NCBI RefSeq assembly: GCF_024320865.1
Contig: NZ_JANDBD010000004.1
Coordinates: 248,001-312,000, forward strand
From: Mycolicibacterium arenosum
GTDB taxonomy: Bacteria; Actinomycetota; Actinomycetes; Mycobacteriales; Mycobacteriaceae
DNA: 64,000 nt
Direction: 5' to 3'
The first letter of the stretch is position 1. The number at the start of each line of letters is the position of its first letter. The notes beneath the pieces are model-generated. The model was not told the DNA's origin. It searched no databases and worked only from the letters and a program-made list of their open reading frames with translations. The position numbers and the translations under genes are program-made. Positions 40,216 through 53,713 of this stretch are shown here, one piece after another.

Positions 40216-41472
40216 TCACTCATTCTTGTTGCCGAGGAAGGCTGCGATCGCGTCTACGATACGGCTAGCCATCAAGGTCTTCGAACCGTGCTCCAGAGCG
40301 GCCTCGTTGCCGTCGGCCGTGAGTAGCCATCCGTCGTTGCTGTCCACCTCGAACGCGCGGCCCTCGCCGACGGCGTTCACGACGAGGAGGTCGCAGGCCT
40401 TGCGCTGCAGTTTCGCCCTGGCGTGGAACAGCACGTCACCGTTGGCGTCGCCGGTTTCGGCGGCGAATCCGACGATCGCGCGCATGTTGGGAAGCAGGCC
40501 GTCCGCCCTGGCCCGGACGGTGTTCGCGAGCACGTCGTCGGTGCGCGTCAGTTCGATGGCGGGGGCGTCGGCGGTTCGGCCGGGGTCGTGCGATTTCTTG
40601 ATCTTGCTGGTCGCCACGTGGGTCGGCCGGAAATCGGCGACCGCGGCGGCCATGACCAGTACGTGCGCCTCGGGAGCGTGCTTGGACACCGCGTCCTTGA
40701 GCTGGCTCGCCGATCCGATGTGGACGACGTCGACGCCCGCCGGATCGACCAGTCCGACGGTGTTGCCCGCGATCAGCGTGACCTCGGCGCCGCGTTGCGC
40801 GGCGACCCTGGCCATCGCGTAGCCCTGCTTGCCCGAACTCCGGTTGCCGATGAACCGCACCGGGTCGATCGGCTCGCGGGTGCCTCCCGCGGTGACGAGC
40901 ACCTTGACCCCGCTCAGATCGTGCGGCAGGGCGTCGCCGCGCTCGAGCAGGAGACCGGCGAGCGTGGTGATCTCCTCGGCCTCGGGCAGCCGGCCCGCGC
41001 CGCTGTCGGCGCCCGTGAGCCGCCCGGACGCCGGTTCCAGGACCACCGCACCTCGACGGCGCAGCGTGGCGACGTTGTCGACGGTGGCGGGGTGGAACCA
41101 CATCTCGGTGTGCATCGCCGGGGCGAACATCACCGGACAGCGCGCGGTGAGCAGCGTTGCGGTGAGCAGGTCGTCGGCGCGGCCCGAGACGGCCCTGGCC
41201 AGCAGGTCGGCCGTCGCGGGCGCCACGACGACGAGATCGGCCTCCTGGCCGATCCGGACGTGCGGCACCTCGTCGACGTTGGTGAAGACGCCGGTGTGCA
41301 CCGGCTGGCCGGAGAGCGCCTCGAAGGTCGCCGCTCCGACGAATTTCAGTGCCGCCTCGGTGGGGACCACCCGGACGGAGTGGCCGGCCTCGGCGAGCTG
41401 GCGGACCACGGTGCACGCCTTGTAGGCGGCGATGCCACCCGCGACGCCAACGACGACCCGCTTGCTCTCCAC
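40216..41472 (-). CDS. coaBC: Bifunctional phosphopantothenoylcysteine decarboxylase/synthetase
   Basis: Coenzyme A pathway enzyme. The N-terminal flavin-dependent CoaC (1-~185) has VVVGVAGGIAAYKAC and APAMHTEMW. The C-terminal CoaB has VLVTAGGTREPIDPVRFIGNRSSGKQGYAMA, AAVADFRP and KIKK. Of its 418 residues, the CoaB motif begins near 190. GTG 41472 is the start. It is 12 bp after rpoZ, in the conserved mihF-gmk-rpoZ-coaBC-metK order. Confidence 0.96.
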   Translation of the reverse strand: MESKRVVVGVAGGIAAYKACTVVRQLAEAGHSVRVVPTEAALKFVGAATFEALSGQPVHTGVFTNVDEVPHVRIGQEADLVVVAPATADLLARAVSGRADDLLTATLLTARCPVMFAPAMHTEMWFHPATVDNVATLRRRGAVVLEPASGRLTGADSGAGRLPEAEEITTLAGLLLERGDALPHDLSGVKVLVTAGGTREPIDPVRFIGNRSSGKQGYAMARVAAQRGAEVTLIAGNTVGLVDPAGVDVVHIGSASQLKDAVSKHAPEAHVLVMAAAVADFRPTHVATSKIKKSHDPGRTADAPAIELTRTDDVLANTVRARADGLLPNMRAIVGFAAETGDANGDVLFHARAKLQRKACDLLVVNAVGEGRAFEVDSNDGWLLTADGNEAALEHGSKTLMASRIVDAIAAFLGNKNE

Positions 41473-41484
41473 CGGAGCGGGGAC

Positions 41485-42392
<908 letters not shown>

Positions 42393-42452
42393 CGTTGAGC
42401 TCCGCTCTTCGGACGCGCACGCATAGCCGTCCGACCCCTCGGCCGGCAGTTA

Positions 42453-42776
42453 CTAATCCGCTGTGAAGTCGAACTTCTCCAGCAGGGCCTTGCGCTGACG
42501 ATCGCCCAGGCCGCGCAGACGGCGGGTGGGTGCGATCTCGAGCTCGGTCATGATCTCCTGCGCCTTGACCTTGCCGACCTTGGGCAGGGCTTCCAGCAGC
42601 GCGGAGACCTTCATCTTGCCCAGGACCTCATCGGACTCCGCGTCCTTGAGAACCTGCTTGAGGTTGGTGCCGCCGCGCTTGAGCCGGTCCTTGAGCTCGG
42701 CACGCGCTCGACGTGCGGCAGCAGCCTTCTCCAACGCTGCCGCGCGCTGTTCGTCGGTCAACTGGGGAAGGGCCAC
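42453..42776 (-). CDS. mihF: Mycobacterial integration host factor (nucleoid protein)
   Basis: DNA-bending nucleoid protein, essential in mycobacteria and also the host factor for phage L5 integration. The 107-residue protein matches the short functional form: VALPQLTDEQRAAALEKAAAARRARAELKDRLKRGG, then the H2TH DNA-binding part LPKVGKVKAQEIMTELEIAPTRRLRGLGDRQ. GTG 42776 has ggagga at proper spacing. The frame stays open far upstream, but that extension is unconserved. A perfect inverted repeat lies in its leader (42825-42858). Confidence 0.95.
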   Translation of the reverse strand: MALPQLTDEQRAAALEKAAAARRARAELKDRLKRGGTNLKQVLKDAESDEVLGKMKVSALLEALPKVGKVKAQEIMTELEIAPTRRLRGLGDRQRKALLEKFDFTAD

Positions 42777-43322
42777 GGGTTCCTCCGTCTCTCCATCATC
42801 ATCTTGTGTCTTGACTGGTAGAACCAGCCAGCGTCGACGACCGTACCCACGCTGGCTGACGAAAGCTAACCCCACCCCCTGGTATTCCGGCTGAATGACC
42901 AGCGTGTAAGGGCCAGGTAAGAACGCCCGGCACGGCGCGAAGCCCGGCCGCGGTGGCCCCGGACCCTGGACCGCACCGTCGATTGGCCTGCGTATCAAGG
43001 GTTTTGAGGTGCCCGGCACGGCGGCTGCCCGGAGCCCGAGTCGAACCGTGGTCGCCAGCACGTCCGACCGCACCCGGTGAATTAGAAATTTTCCCTGGTC
43101 ACGGCGTGTCGGGCGTGTCGAGACCCCACGGTCCCGATCGTCCCATGTCACGTGTGTCACACCAGTATCATTCGCCACTCCCGTGTCTCCCTGCCCGTTC
43201 ACATGCTGGGGAAAGCCCGGTCGCAGCCTCGATCCAGAGCGCGCGGCGGTCGGGGTTGACCACACCCCCACCACCGCCGGACCTCGGGTGACGCCGGTCC
43301 CGATGTCTACGATGGACGCGGC
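42777..43322. other. Long non-coding interval between mihF and the DUF2330 gene
   Basis: These 546 bp separate two divergent genes. Next to mihF lie its leader and the inverted repeat at 42825-42858. Near the other end, tacgat at about 43306-43314 precedes GTG 43323 and may be the -10 box of the DUF2330 gene. An AT-rich island (aattagaaattttcc, near 43080) may hold the mihF promoter. I see no convincing gene, tRNA or small RNA, although 545 bp is unusually long for this compact window. Confidence 0.5.
42825..42858 (-). promoter_or_regulatory. Inverted repeat in the mihF leader
   Basis: cagccagcgt and acgctggctg form perfect 10-bp arms around a 14-base loop, about 50 bp upstream of the mihF start. 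In RNA it would be a stable hairpin; as DNA it could be an operator. There is no U-tract, so simple termination is unlikely. Confidence 0.6.
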
Positions 43323-44420
43323 GTGGCGGCAGCGGCCACGGTGAGGGGGTGCCGCGTGACTCGCGGATGCCGTTGGGTCGCTGCCTTTCTGCTGCTCCTC
43401 GTCGCGGCCTCCGCAGTGAGCGTCGCGACGCCGGCGTGGGCGTGCGGCTGCGGGGCCTACATTCCGAACGCGGCGGGCGCCTCGGTGGCGACGGAGCGGG
43501 CGCTCATCGCGTGGGACGGTGCGCGCCAGGACGTGGTCATGTCGTTCCAGGTGAGCGGCTCGTCGGAGAGTGCGGCGTGGGTCATGCCCGTGCCCTCGGC
43601 CGCAGAGGTCACGCTCGCGGATGCCGAACTCTTCGCCGATCTCGACCGGTTGACGGCTCCACGCGTCGAGTTCCGCGACGACTGGTGGCCCACGTTCGAC
43701 TGGCTGTCAACGGGATACGGCGACAGCGAGGGGTCGGCGGGCGCGCGGGCGCCATCCGGGGTGAACGTGCTGGACCGCCAGCGCATCGGGCCGTTCGACG
43801 TCAGCCGTCTGGCTGCCGACGACGCGAGCGCGCTGGCCAACTGGCTCGCCGACAACGGTTTCCCCAACCCGGCCGGCCTGGACCGCAACCTCGCCGCTTA
43901 TGTGACGCAGCGCTGGCAGCTGGTCGCGATCAAGTTGGTGCCGGACGACGCGACCGGCGCCCTGACGGGCGACCTGCAGCCGCTGCGACTCTCGTTCGAC
44001 GCCGACTCGGTGGTCTACCCGATGCGACTGTCGCGCTCGGCGACGGTGCCGCAGACGATCGACCTGTACATCCTGGCCCAACACCGGATGGACCCCGACT
44101 CGTCCCCGGTACCCGGCACCCGACCGATCCTGCAGTACGCCGGCCGAATCGACGACGCCTCCACCCCCGCCCTCGAGCCGTACCTGGCGCGCGGCTCGTA
44201 CCTGACCAGGTGGAGCGAGTTCATCGCACAACCGGAGTCGATCGACGGCGACTACGTCTTCGCGACGGCGAGCGCGGACGACGACTTCCGGAAGGTGGTG
44301 TACGTCACGCGCCATCGGGGCGACCTCACCGGCCTGCTGATCCTCGGAGTGCTCGGCGTCGGCGTCGTCGCGGCGACGCTGCTGCTGGTCAGAGGTGCCG
44401 CCAAGCGCGCTCGCAGCTGA
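43323..44420 (+). CDS. DUF2330 exported membrane-anchored protein
   Basis: A 365-residue protein with a signal peptide (WVAAFLLLLVAASAVSVATPAWA), a cysteine-rich mature start CGCGAYIP typical of DUF2330, the motif AWVMPVPSAAEV, and a C-terminal membrane helix (LLILGVLGVGVVAATLLLV) with basic tail GAAKRARS. The large domain would therefore lie outside. Function unknown. GTG 43323 has TACGAT nine bases upstream; GTG 43356, with a gagggggt ribosome site and a shorter n-region, is an equally good start. Confidence 0.85.
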   Translation: MAAAATVRGCRVTRGCRWVAAFLLLLVAASAVSVATPAWACGCGAYIPNAAGASVATERALIAWDGARQDVVMSFQVSGSSESAAWVMPVPSAAEVTLADAELFADLDRLTAPRVEFRDDWWPTFDWLSTGYGDSEGSAGARAPSGVNVLDRQRIGPFDVSRLAADDASALANWLADNGFPNPAGLDRNLAAYVTQRWQLVAIKLVPDDATGALTGDLQPLRLSFDADSVVYPMRLSRSATVPQTIDLYILAQHRMDPDSSPVPGTRPILQYAGRIDDASTPALEPYLARGSYLTRWSEFIAQPESIDGDYVFATASADDDFRKVVYVTRHRGDLTGLLILGVLGVGVVAATLLLVRGAAKRARS

Positions 44421-44571
44421 CCGTAATCACGTTGAGCACAAGCGGATTTCGGATCGTTACCGGCCGCACAGCGCGCACCTAAGCGCACCACAGTGCCCGC
44501 CAACCACGGCTCAATAGCGTCGTCGTCACGGGGCGAACTCGCGCCTCGCACGATGACTGGAGTTAACGAAG

Positions 44572-44913
44572 ATGAACGTCACACGCGCCGTGTACGCCTC
44601 CACGCTGGCTGCCGGGGTTGGACTCGCCGGCCTGTTGGGTGTCGGTCTCGGCTCCGCGTCGGCCGATCCCGGCCAGCCGTGTAATGCGCCCGGCCAGCCC
44701 GCGTGCGGCAATCAGCACCCCGGTGACAACCGCGGGCCCGGTAGCGACAACCGCGGTGACAATCGCGGCGTCGACTGGCACAACCGCGGTATCGACCAGG
44801 GGCGCGGTGATCATCAGCCGTTCAACTGGAACGGTCAGCAGGTGACGCCGATCCCGGCGGGCAACGGCGCGGGGTGGGGTTTCTGGTTCCTGGGCACCTG
44901 GATTCCGCTGTGA
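44572..44913 (+). CDS. Small secreted Gly/Asn-rich protein
   Basis: A 113-residue mycobacterial exported protein: signal peptide VYASTLAAGVGLAGLLGVGLGSASA (cleavage near residue 31), then a Cys pair (CNAPGQPACG), a low-complexity stretch with repeated DNRG/HNRG units, and an aromatic end GWGFWFLGTWIPL. ATG 44572 has ggag nine bases upstream. No function is known; similar small secreted proteins ending in aromatic segments are common in mycobacteria. It lies 7 bp from the convergent pyrF stop. Confidence 0.8.
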   Translation: MNVTRAVYASTLAAGVGLAGLLGVGLGSASADPGQPCNAPGQPACGNQHPGDNRGPGSDNRGDNRGVDWHNRGIDQGRGDHQPFNWNGQQVTPIPAGNGAGWGFWFLGTWIPL

Positions 44914-44920
44914 CCGCAGG

Positions 44921-45729
44921 CTAGTTCAGGTGGGCGACGGCGTCGCGCATCCGCTCGGCGGCAGCGCGCACCGCACCCGCGTCGGGTCCGGCCCGCAGCA
45001 CCTCGCGGGACACGGCGGGCAGCAGTGTCCCCGGTGCCGCGCCGCCCAGCCCGGCCAGCGCATCGGGCCTGCCGCCCTGCGCACCGACCCCCGGAAGCAG
45101 CACCGGACCGCCGAGGGCGCCGAGGTCGGGCACCTCGGTGAGCGTCGCGCCGACGACGACACCGACCGAACCCGTTCCCGCGGAACGATTCTCGGCGGCA
45201 GCGGCGTCGACGATCGACTGCGCGACCGTCCGGCCGTCCACCACCGCACGCTGCACGGAGGCACCCTCCGGGTTCGACGTCGCGGCGAGCACGAACACAC
45301 CGCGGTCGTGCTGCGCCGCGACGTCGAGCAGCGGCCGCAGCGACTCGAAGCCCAGGTACGGCGATGCGGTGACCGCATCGCAGGCCAGCGGCGACTCCCC
45401 CGCCCACGCCGCGGCGTACGCGGCCATCGTGGTCCCGATATCACCGCGCTTGGCGTCGGCGAGCACCAGCACACCCGCTTCCCGCAACGCGGAGATCGTG
45501 GCCTCCAGCACCGCGTAGCCCGCGGCGCCGTAGGCCTCGAAGAACGCCACCTGCGGCTTGACGATCGCGAACCCGGTGTAGGCGCGTACGCACACGTCGC
45601 AGAACGCTCGCAGTCCGTCGGCGTCGGCGGGCATCCCCCACGCCGCCAGCAGCTCGGGGTGCGGATCGATGCCGAGGCACAGCGGCCCCCGCTCCGACAT
45701 CGCCTCGGCGAGCCGCACCCCGAACGGGC

Positions 45730-45733
<4 letters not shown>
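44921..45733 (-). CDS. pyrF: Orotidine 5'-phosphate decarboxylase
   Basis: Last step of UMP synthesis. The 270-residue protein is the actinobacterial form, with [31 protein letters not shown], the catalytic [17 protein letters not shown] and [15 protein letters not shown] 45733 overlaps the carB stop (GTGA); longer readings lie inside carB. It ends the pyrimidine operon. Confidence 0.96.
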
Positions 45734-49073
<3,340 letters not shown>

Positions 49074-49074
<1 letters not shown>

Positions 49075-50186
49075 TAGCGCTCCATCACATCGACGAACTG
49101 ATCGAACAGGTACTCGGCGTCGTGTGGTCCGGCCGCCGCCTCGGGGTGGTACTGCACTGAGAACGCGCGCCCGTCAACCAGTCTGATGCCCTCGACGACG
49201 CCGTCGTTGGCACAGGTGTGGCTGACCATCGCGCGGCCGAACGGGGTGTCGAACTCCTCGCCCGCTTCGCCTTCGAGCGCGAAGCCGTGATTCTGGGCGG
49301 TGATCGCGACCCGCCCGGTGGCGTGATCCAGCACCGGGATGTTGATGCCGCGATGTCCGAACACCATCTTGTAGGTGGAGCGTCCGAGCGCCCGGCCGAG
49401 CAACTGGTTGCCGAAGCAGATGCCGAACAGCGGGATGCCCGCGCCGAGCACCTCGCGGGTGACGGCGACGACGTGGTCGGCGGTCGCCGGGTCGCCGGGG
49501 CCGTTGGAGAGGAACACCCCGTCGGGTTTGAGATCGGCGATCTGCTCGAACGTCGCCGATGACGGCAGCACGTGGCTGCGAACGCCCCGGCTCGCGAAGT
49601 TGCGCGGCGTGTTCGTCTTGATGCCGAGGTCCAGCGCGGCGACCGTGAAGCGATGCGCGCCTTCGGGTTCCACGATGTACGCCGCACTCGTGCTGACCTC
49701 GCCCGCCAGGTCGGCCCCGAGCATGGAGGCCTGGCCGCGGACTCTGGTGAGCAGTTCGTCGGTGCCCGCCAGGGCTGCGCCCGAGAACACACCGGCCTTC
49801 ATCGACCCGGCCGAGCGCAGGTGGCGCACCACGGCGCGGGTGTCGATGCCCGCGATGCCGACGATGCCCTGCCGGACCAGTTCGTCGTCCAGAGTGCCGG
49901 TCGCCCGCCAGTTGGAGGCCCGCGGCGACGGGTCTCGCACGGCGTACCCGGCGACCCAGATCTTGTCGGCGCGACTCTCGCCGTCCTCGGCGTTCCAGCC
50001 GGTGTTGCCGATCTGCGGCGCGGTGGCGACGACGATCTGGCCGTGGTAGCTCGGATCGGTCAGCGTCTCCTGGTATCCGGACATCCCGGTGGAGAACACC
50101 GCCTCGCCGAGTGTCTGACCCACCGCGCCGAACGTCGTGCCCGTGAAGACGCGACCGTCCTCGAGTACCAAAACGGCCCTGCTCAC
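49074..50186 (-). CDS. carA: Carbamoyl-phosphate synthase small subunit
   Basis: Glutaminase subunit of carbamoyl-phosphate synthase. The 370-residue protein has the N-terminal domain ([35 protein letters not shown]) and a class-I amidotransferase domain with catalytic Cys in [15 protein letters not shown] and His/Glu in [15 protein letters not shown] 50186 overlaps the stop of the preceding membrane-protein gene (GTGA). Confidence 0.97.
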
Positions 50187-50719
50187 GCCGCCTCCTCAGT
50201 CGTCCAGTTGGCGAGTTCGCGACGGTCGTCGCCGCGGAACCCCGTGTCGATCTGCGTCCCCGACGGGAGCGTCCAGCGGATGGCCAGAATGCCCTCGTGG
50301 GTCAGTGCCTTACCGGCGATGGCACGTTCGGTCCGGATCGTCTTGATCGACTCGTCGGGAATCCAGATCGGGGTGGCGCCGGTGCGCTGCAGCATGATGC
50401 CCTCGGGGTACCGCGTCAGCACCGCCTTGCTGCGGAAGCCGAGATCGCCGACGACGACGCGGTCCAGCCAACTCGGACCGGACGACGCCGCGGCATCGAC
50501 ACCCAGGTCGGCGATCGTGCTTCCCACGTAGAGGCCTTTCATGGCCGGAATCAGCGCGGGCCCAACGGTGTCCGGCATCGGCGGCAGTGTGCCGATGCTC
50601 TCGACCTGGCGTTGCGCCCGGTGCAGCCAGCCCTTCATCATGCGGCGGATCAGGAACGCGATCAGCAGAGCGATCAACGCGGCCATGATCAGCGAGGTGA
50701 CGAGGGTTCCGGTGTTCAC
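50183..50719 (-). CDS. Conserved membrane protein of the pyrimidine operon
   Basis: A 178-residue protein with one N-terminal helix ([19 protein letters not shown]) followed by RRMMKGW and a soluble domain of PH-like or beta-rich character ([12 protein letters not shown]...[40 protein letters not shown]). Mycobacteria keep it between pyrC and carA, with no known role. It overlaps both neighbours in GTGA arrangements, so it is translated together with pyrimidine enzymes. I cannot assign a function. Confidence 0.88.
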   Translation of the reverse strand: MNTGTLVTSLIMAALIALLIAFLIRRMMKGWLHRAQRQVESIGTLPPMPDTVGPALIPAMKGLYVGSTIADLGVDAAASSGPSWLDRVVVGDLGFRSKAVLTRYPEGIMLQRTGATPIWIPDESIKTIRTERAIAGKALTHEGILAIRWTLPSGTQIDTGFRGDDRRELANWTTEEAA

Positions 50720-52035
50720 TGGGCCGAACCCCCGGTCGCTGCGCTCCTGCCCGCCGGGGCACTCTTCCCGTCCCGTGCCGTCACCCTGCCGCGCAGCATC
50801 GTCAGCGTCACGGTGGCGGGCAGCGTCATCGACTCGTAGGGCGTGTTGTCCGATCGGCTCGCCAGCGCGCCGCCGTCGACGGTCCACTCCGCGTCCGGAT
50901 CGACGACGACGAGGTTGGCGGGTTCCCCGACGGCCAGCGGTCGACCCTGGTCGGGCAGTCCGACGATCCTGGCGGGCGCCTCGCTCATCACACGGGCCAC
51001 GTCGCGCCAGCCGATCAGGCCGGGCCGCACCATCGTCTCGACCACGACGGACAGCGCGGTCTGCAATCCGAGCATGCCGGGCCGGGCGTTGGCGAACTCG
51101 CACATCTTCTCGTGCGCGGCGTGCGGCGCGTGATCGGTGGCGACGCAGTCGATCACGCCGTCGGCGAGCGCCTGGCGCAGCGCGATCGCGTCGTCCGCTT
51201 CGCGCAGCGGCGGGTTGACCCGGTTGCGGCCGTCGTAGCTCGTCAACCGGGTGTCGTCGAGCAGCAGGTGGTGCGGCGTCACCTCGGCGGTGATCGACAC
51301 CCCCTGCTCCTTGGCCCATCTGACGAGCTCGACCGTGCCCGCCGTCGAGGCGTGGCAGATGTGCACGCGGGCACCCGCATCGCGCGCCAGCAGCGCGTCG
51401 CGCGCCACGATCGACTCCTCGGCGGCGCGGGGCCAACCCGCCAACCCGAGCCGCGCCGCGTTGGGACCCTCGTGCGCCACGGCGCCGACGGTCAGCCGCG
51501 GCTCCTCGGCGTGCTGGGCGATGAGCACGCCGACGCCGGTGGCGTACTCGAGTGCCCGGCGCATGATGAGCGGATCGTCCACGCAGACGCCGTCATCGGA
51601 GAACATCCGCACCTTGCCGACGCCCGCGGCCATCAGCCCCATCTCGGTGAGCTGCTTGCCCTTCAGGCCGACGGTGACCGCCCCGACTGGGTGCACGTCG
51701 ACGAGTCCGACCTGCTGGCCGCGGTGCCAGACGTGGTCGGTGACGACCGGGCTGTCGGCTACCGGATCGGTGTTGGCCATCGCGAACACGGCCGTGTAGC
51801 CACCGAGAGCCGCTGCCGCCGAACCGGTTTCGATGTCCTCGGCGTATTCGCGGCCGGGTTCGCGCAGGTGCGTGTGCAGGTCGACGAAGCCGGGCAGCAG
51901 GACCCGCCCCGCACAGTCGATGACCTCGTCACCCGCCAATCCGGTACCGATCTCGGCGATCTGCCCGTCGGCGACGAGTACGTCGACGGGCTCTCCCCCG
52001 CCGTACAGTCGGACCCCGCTGATGACCGTGCTCAT
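50716..52035 (-). CDS. pyrC: Dihydroorotase
   Basis: Zinc amidohydrolase closing carbamoyl-aspartate to dihydroorotate. The 439-residue protein is of the long class-I type, with [22 protein letters not shown] (metal His-x-His), [35 protein letters not shown] and [15 protein letters not shown] 52035 overlaps the pyrB stop (ATGA). Confidence 0.97.
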   Translation of the reverse strand: MSTVISGVRLYGGGEPVDVLVADGQIAEIGTGLAGDEVIDCAGRVLLPGFVDLHTHLREPGREYAEDIETGSAAAALGGYTAVFAMANTDPVADSPVVTDHVWHRGQQVGLVDVHPVGAVTVGLKGKQLTEMGLMAAGVGKVRMFSDDGVCVDDPLIMRRALEYATGVGVLIAQHAEEPRLTVGAVAHEGPNAARLGLAGWPRAAEESIVARDALLARDAGARVHICHASTAGTVELVRWAKEQGVSITAEVTPHHLLLDDTRLTSYDGRNRVNPPLREADDAIALRQALADGVIDCVATDHAPHAAHEKMCEFANARPGMLGLQTALSVVVETMVRPGLIGWRDVARVMSEAPARIVGLPDQGRPLAVGEPANLVVVDPDAEWTVDGGALASRSDNTPYESMTLPATVTLTMLRGRVTARDGKSAPAGRSAATGGSAQ

Positions 52036-52982
52036 GCGCTGATCGCCTCCCGTTCGGCGCCGACGAGAAGATGGAAGAGCACGGCCATCCGGACGTGCAC
52101 GCCGTTGGAGACCTGTTGCAGCACAGCGGATTGCGAGGAGTCGGCGACCGATGACGCGATCTCCATGCCGCGCAGCATCGGGCCGGGATGCAGCACCACC
52201 GCACTGTCGGGCAGCAGCGCCTGGCGCTTCTCCGAGAGTCCGTAGAGGACCGAGTACTCGCGCGCCGACGGGAAGAAGCCGCCGTTCATCCGCTCGGCCT
52301 GCACGCGCAGCATCAGCACGGCGTCGGCGCCCGGCAGTTCGGCGTCGAGGTCGTGCGACACCGTGACGGGCCAGCCGTCGACCCCGAGTGGCAGCAGGGT
52401 CGGCGGCGCCACCAGCACCACCTCGGCGCCCAGGGTCGCCAGCAGCGTGACGTTGGAGCGGGCGACCCGACTGTGCAGGATGTCGCCGACGATGACGACG
52501 CGCCTGCCCTCGACGTCGCCGAGGCGCTGGCGCAGTGTCAACGCGTCGAGCAGCGCCTGGGTGGGGTGCTCGTGGGTACCGTCGCCGGCGTTGATGACAC
52601 TCGGCCCGCCCCCGTCGGCCTCGGCCGTCCACTCCGAGAGCTGTTGCGGCGCCCCGGAAGCCGGGTGCCGGATGATCAGGGCGTCGGCGCCTGCGGCGCG
52701 CAGCGTCAGGGCGGTGTCACGCAGCGACTCGCCCTTGGCCACCGAGGATCCCGAGGCGCTGACGTTGATGACGTCGGCGCTCATCCACTTCCCCGCCACC
52801 TCGAACGACACCCTGGTGCGCGTCGAGTTCTCGTAGAACATCGTGATGACGGTCCGCCCGCGCAGCGTCGGCAGCTTCTTGACCTCGCGGCCGATCAGGG
52901 CGTCGCGGAAGCGGTCGGCGTCGTCGAGGATCGCCACGGCCTCCTCGCGGCTCAGGTCGGAGGCCGATAGAAGGTGCTTCAT
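52032..52982 (-). CDS. pyrB: Aspartate carbamoyltransferase catalytic subunit
   Basis: Joins carbamoyl phosphate and aspartate. The 316-residue protein has [13 protein letters not shown] (carbamoyl-phosphate loop), [26 protein letters not shown] and the aspartate-binding [14 protein letters not shown] 52982 has gaggagcc just upstream. No regulatory pyrI is present, as usual in actinobacteria. It follows pyrR by 31 bp. Confidence 0.97.
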   Translation of the reverse strand: MKHLLSASDLSREEAVAILDDADRFRDALIGREVKKLPTLRGRTVITMFYENSTRTRVSFEVAGKWMSADVINVSASGSSVAKGESLRDTALTLRAAGADALIIRHPASGAPQQLSEWTAEADGGGPSVINAGDGTHEHPTQALLDALTLRQRLGDVEGRRVVIVGDILHSRVARSNVTLLATLGAEVVLVAPPTLLPLGVDGWPVTVSHDLDAELPGADAVLMLRVQAERMNGGFFPSAREYSVLYGLSEKRQALLPDSAVVLHPGPMLRGMEIASSVADSSQSAVLQQVSNGVHVRMAVLFHLLVGAEREAISA

Positions 52983-53013
52983 GCTCCGGCTCCTCTGCTC
53001 TTCGCGCAAGCGC

Positions 53014-53589
53014 TCATCGCACCGGCCCTCCCTCGGGGGCGATGGACACGTGGTCCTCGCCGCCGTCGTTCTCCTCGAGGCGCACCTTCACGTTCTCGCT
53101 GCGCGAGGTCGGCACGTTCTTGCCGACGTAGTCGGCGCGCAGCGGCAACTCGCGGTGGCCCCGGTCGACGAGCACCGCCAGTTGCACGCTCCTCGGGCGG
53201 CCGATGTCGCGCAGCGCGTCCAGAGCCGAGCGCACCGAGCGCCCGGTGTAGAGCACGTCGTCGACCAGGACGACCAGCGCACCGTCGATCCCGCCCTCGG
53301 GAATCGTCGTGTCGGCGAGCGCCCTCGGCGGCTTACTCGCCAGATCGTCGCGGTACAGCGTGATGTCGAGAGCGCCGTGGGCAACGGTGACTCCGGAGAA
53401 CTCGTGGATCCGCGCGGCGAGTCGCGTCGCCAGCGTGACGCCGCGGGTCGGGATGCCCAGTAGCACGACGCTCGGGGCGTCGGCGCCGTCGAGCGCGGTC
53501 TTCTCGATGATCTGATGCGCGATGCGCGAAACGGTCCGTCCAACGTCGGCCGCGGTCATCAACTCGCGGTCGGCATTCGGGGCAGCCAC
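53014..53589 (-). CDS. pyrR: PyrR pyrimidine operon regulator / uracil phosphoribosyltransferase
   Basis: UMP/UTP-responsive RNA-binding regulator that also converts uracil to UMP. The 191-residue protein has the PRPP motif [13 protein letters not shown] and the N-terminal RIAHQIIEK and LGIPTRG segments. GTG 53589 has aaggagg nine bases upstream. A PyrR-binding loop lies 18 bp before the start and close to the ribosome site, matching the translational-repression mode described in M. smegmatis. It heads pyrR-B-C-membrane protein-carA-carB-pyrF. Confidence 0.96.
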   Translation of the reverse strand: MAAPNADRELMTAADVGRTVSRIAHQIIEKTALDGADAPSVVLLGIPTRGVTLATRLAARIHEFSGVTVAHGALDITLYRDDLASKPPRALADTTIPEGGIDGALVVLVDDVLYTGRSVRSALDALRDIGRPRSVQLAVLVDRGHRELPLRADYVGKNVPTSRSENVKVRLEENDGGEDHVSIAPEGGPVR

Positions 53590-53606
53590 CTACCGGGACC
53601 TCCTTC

Positions 53607-53624
53607 TCCGCCTCTCCGGACGGA
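53607..53624 (-). promoter_or_regulatory. PyrR-binding RNA loop
   Basis: On the minus strand a short stem tccg/cgga encloses TCCGGAGAGG followed by C, fitting the PyrR-recognition consensus UCCNGNGAGGY. It ends a few bases before the aaggagg ribosome site of pyrR, so PyrR-UMP bound here would block translation initiation of the operon's first gene. Confidence 0.75.
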
Positions 53625-53713
53625 TCGTTAAAGGATGTCAAACTGCGGGGACTCTACCATCGGCGCGACCGCCCGAGCACATGCGCCGCGGCGCGCTGAC
53701 TACGCTGACGCGG

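Noticed and set aside
53522..53713. N-terminal extension of the serine hydrolase
   Set aside because: The added 64 codons are antisense to pyrR and its leader; ATG 53714 has a leaderless promoter signature.
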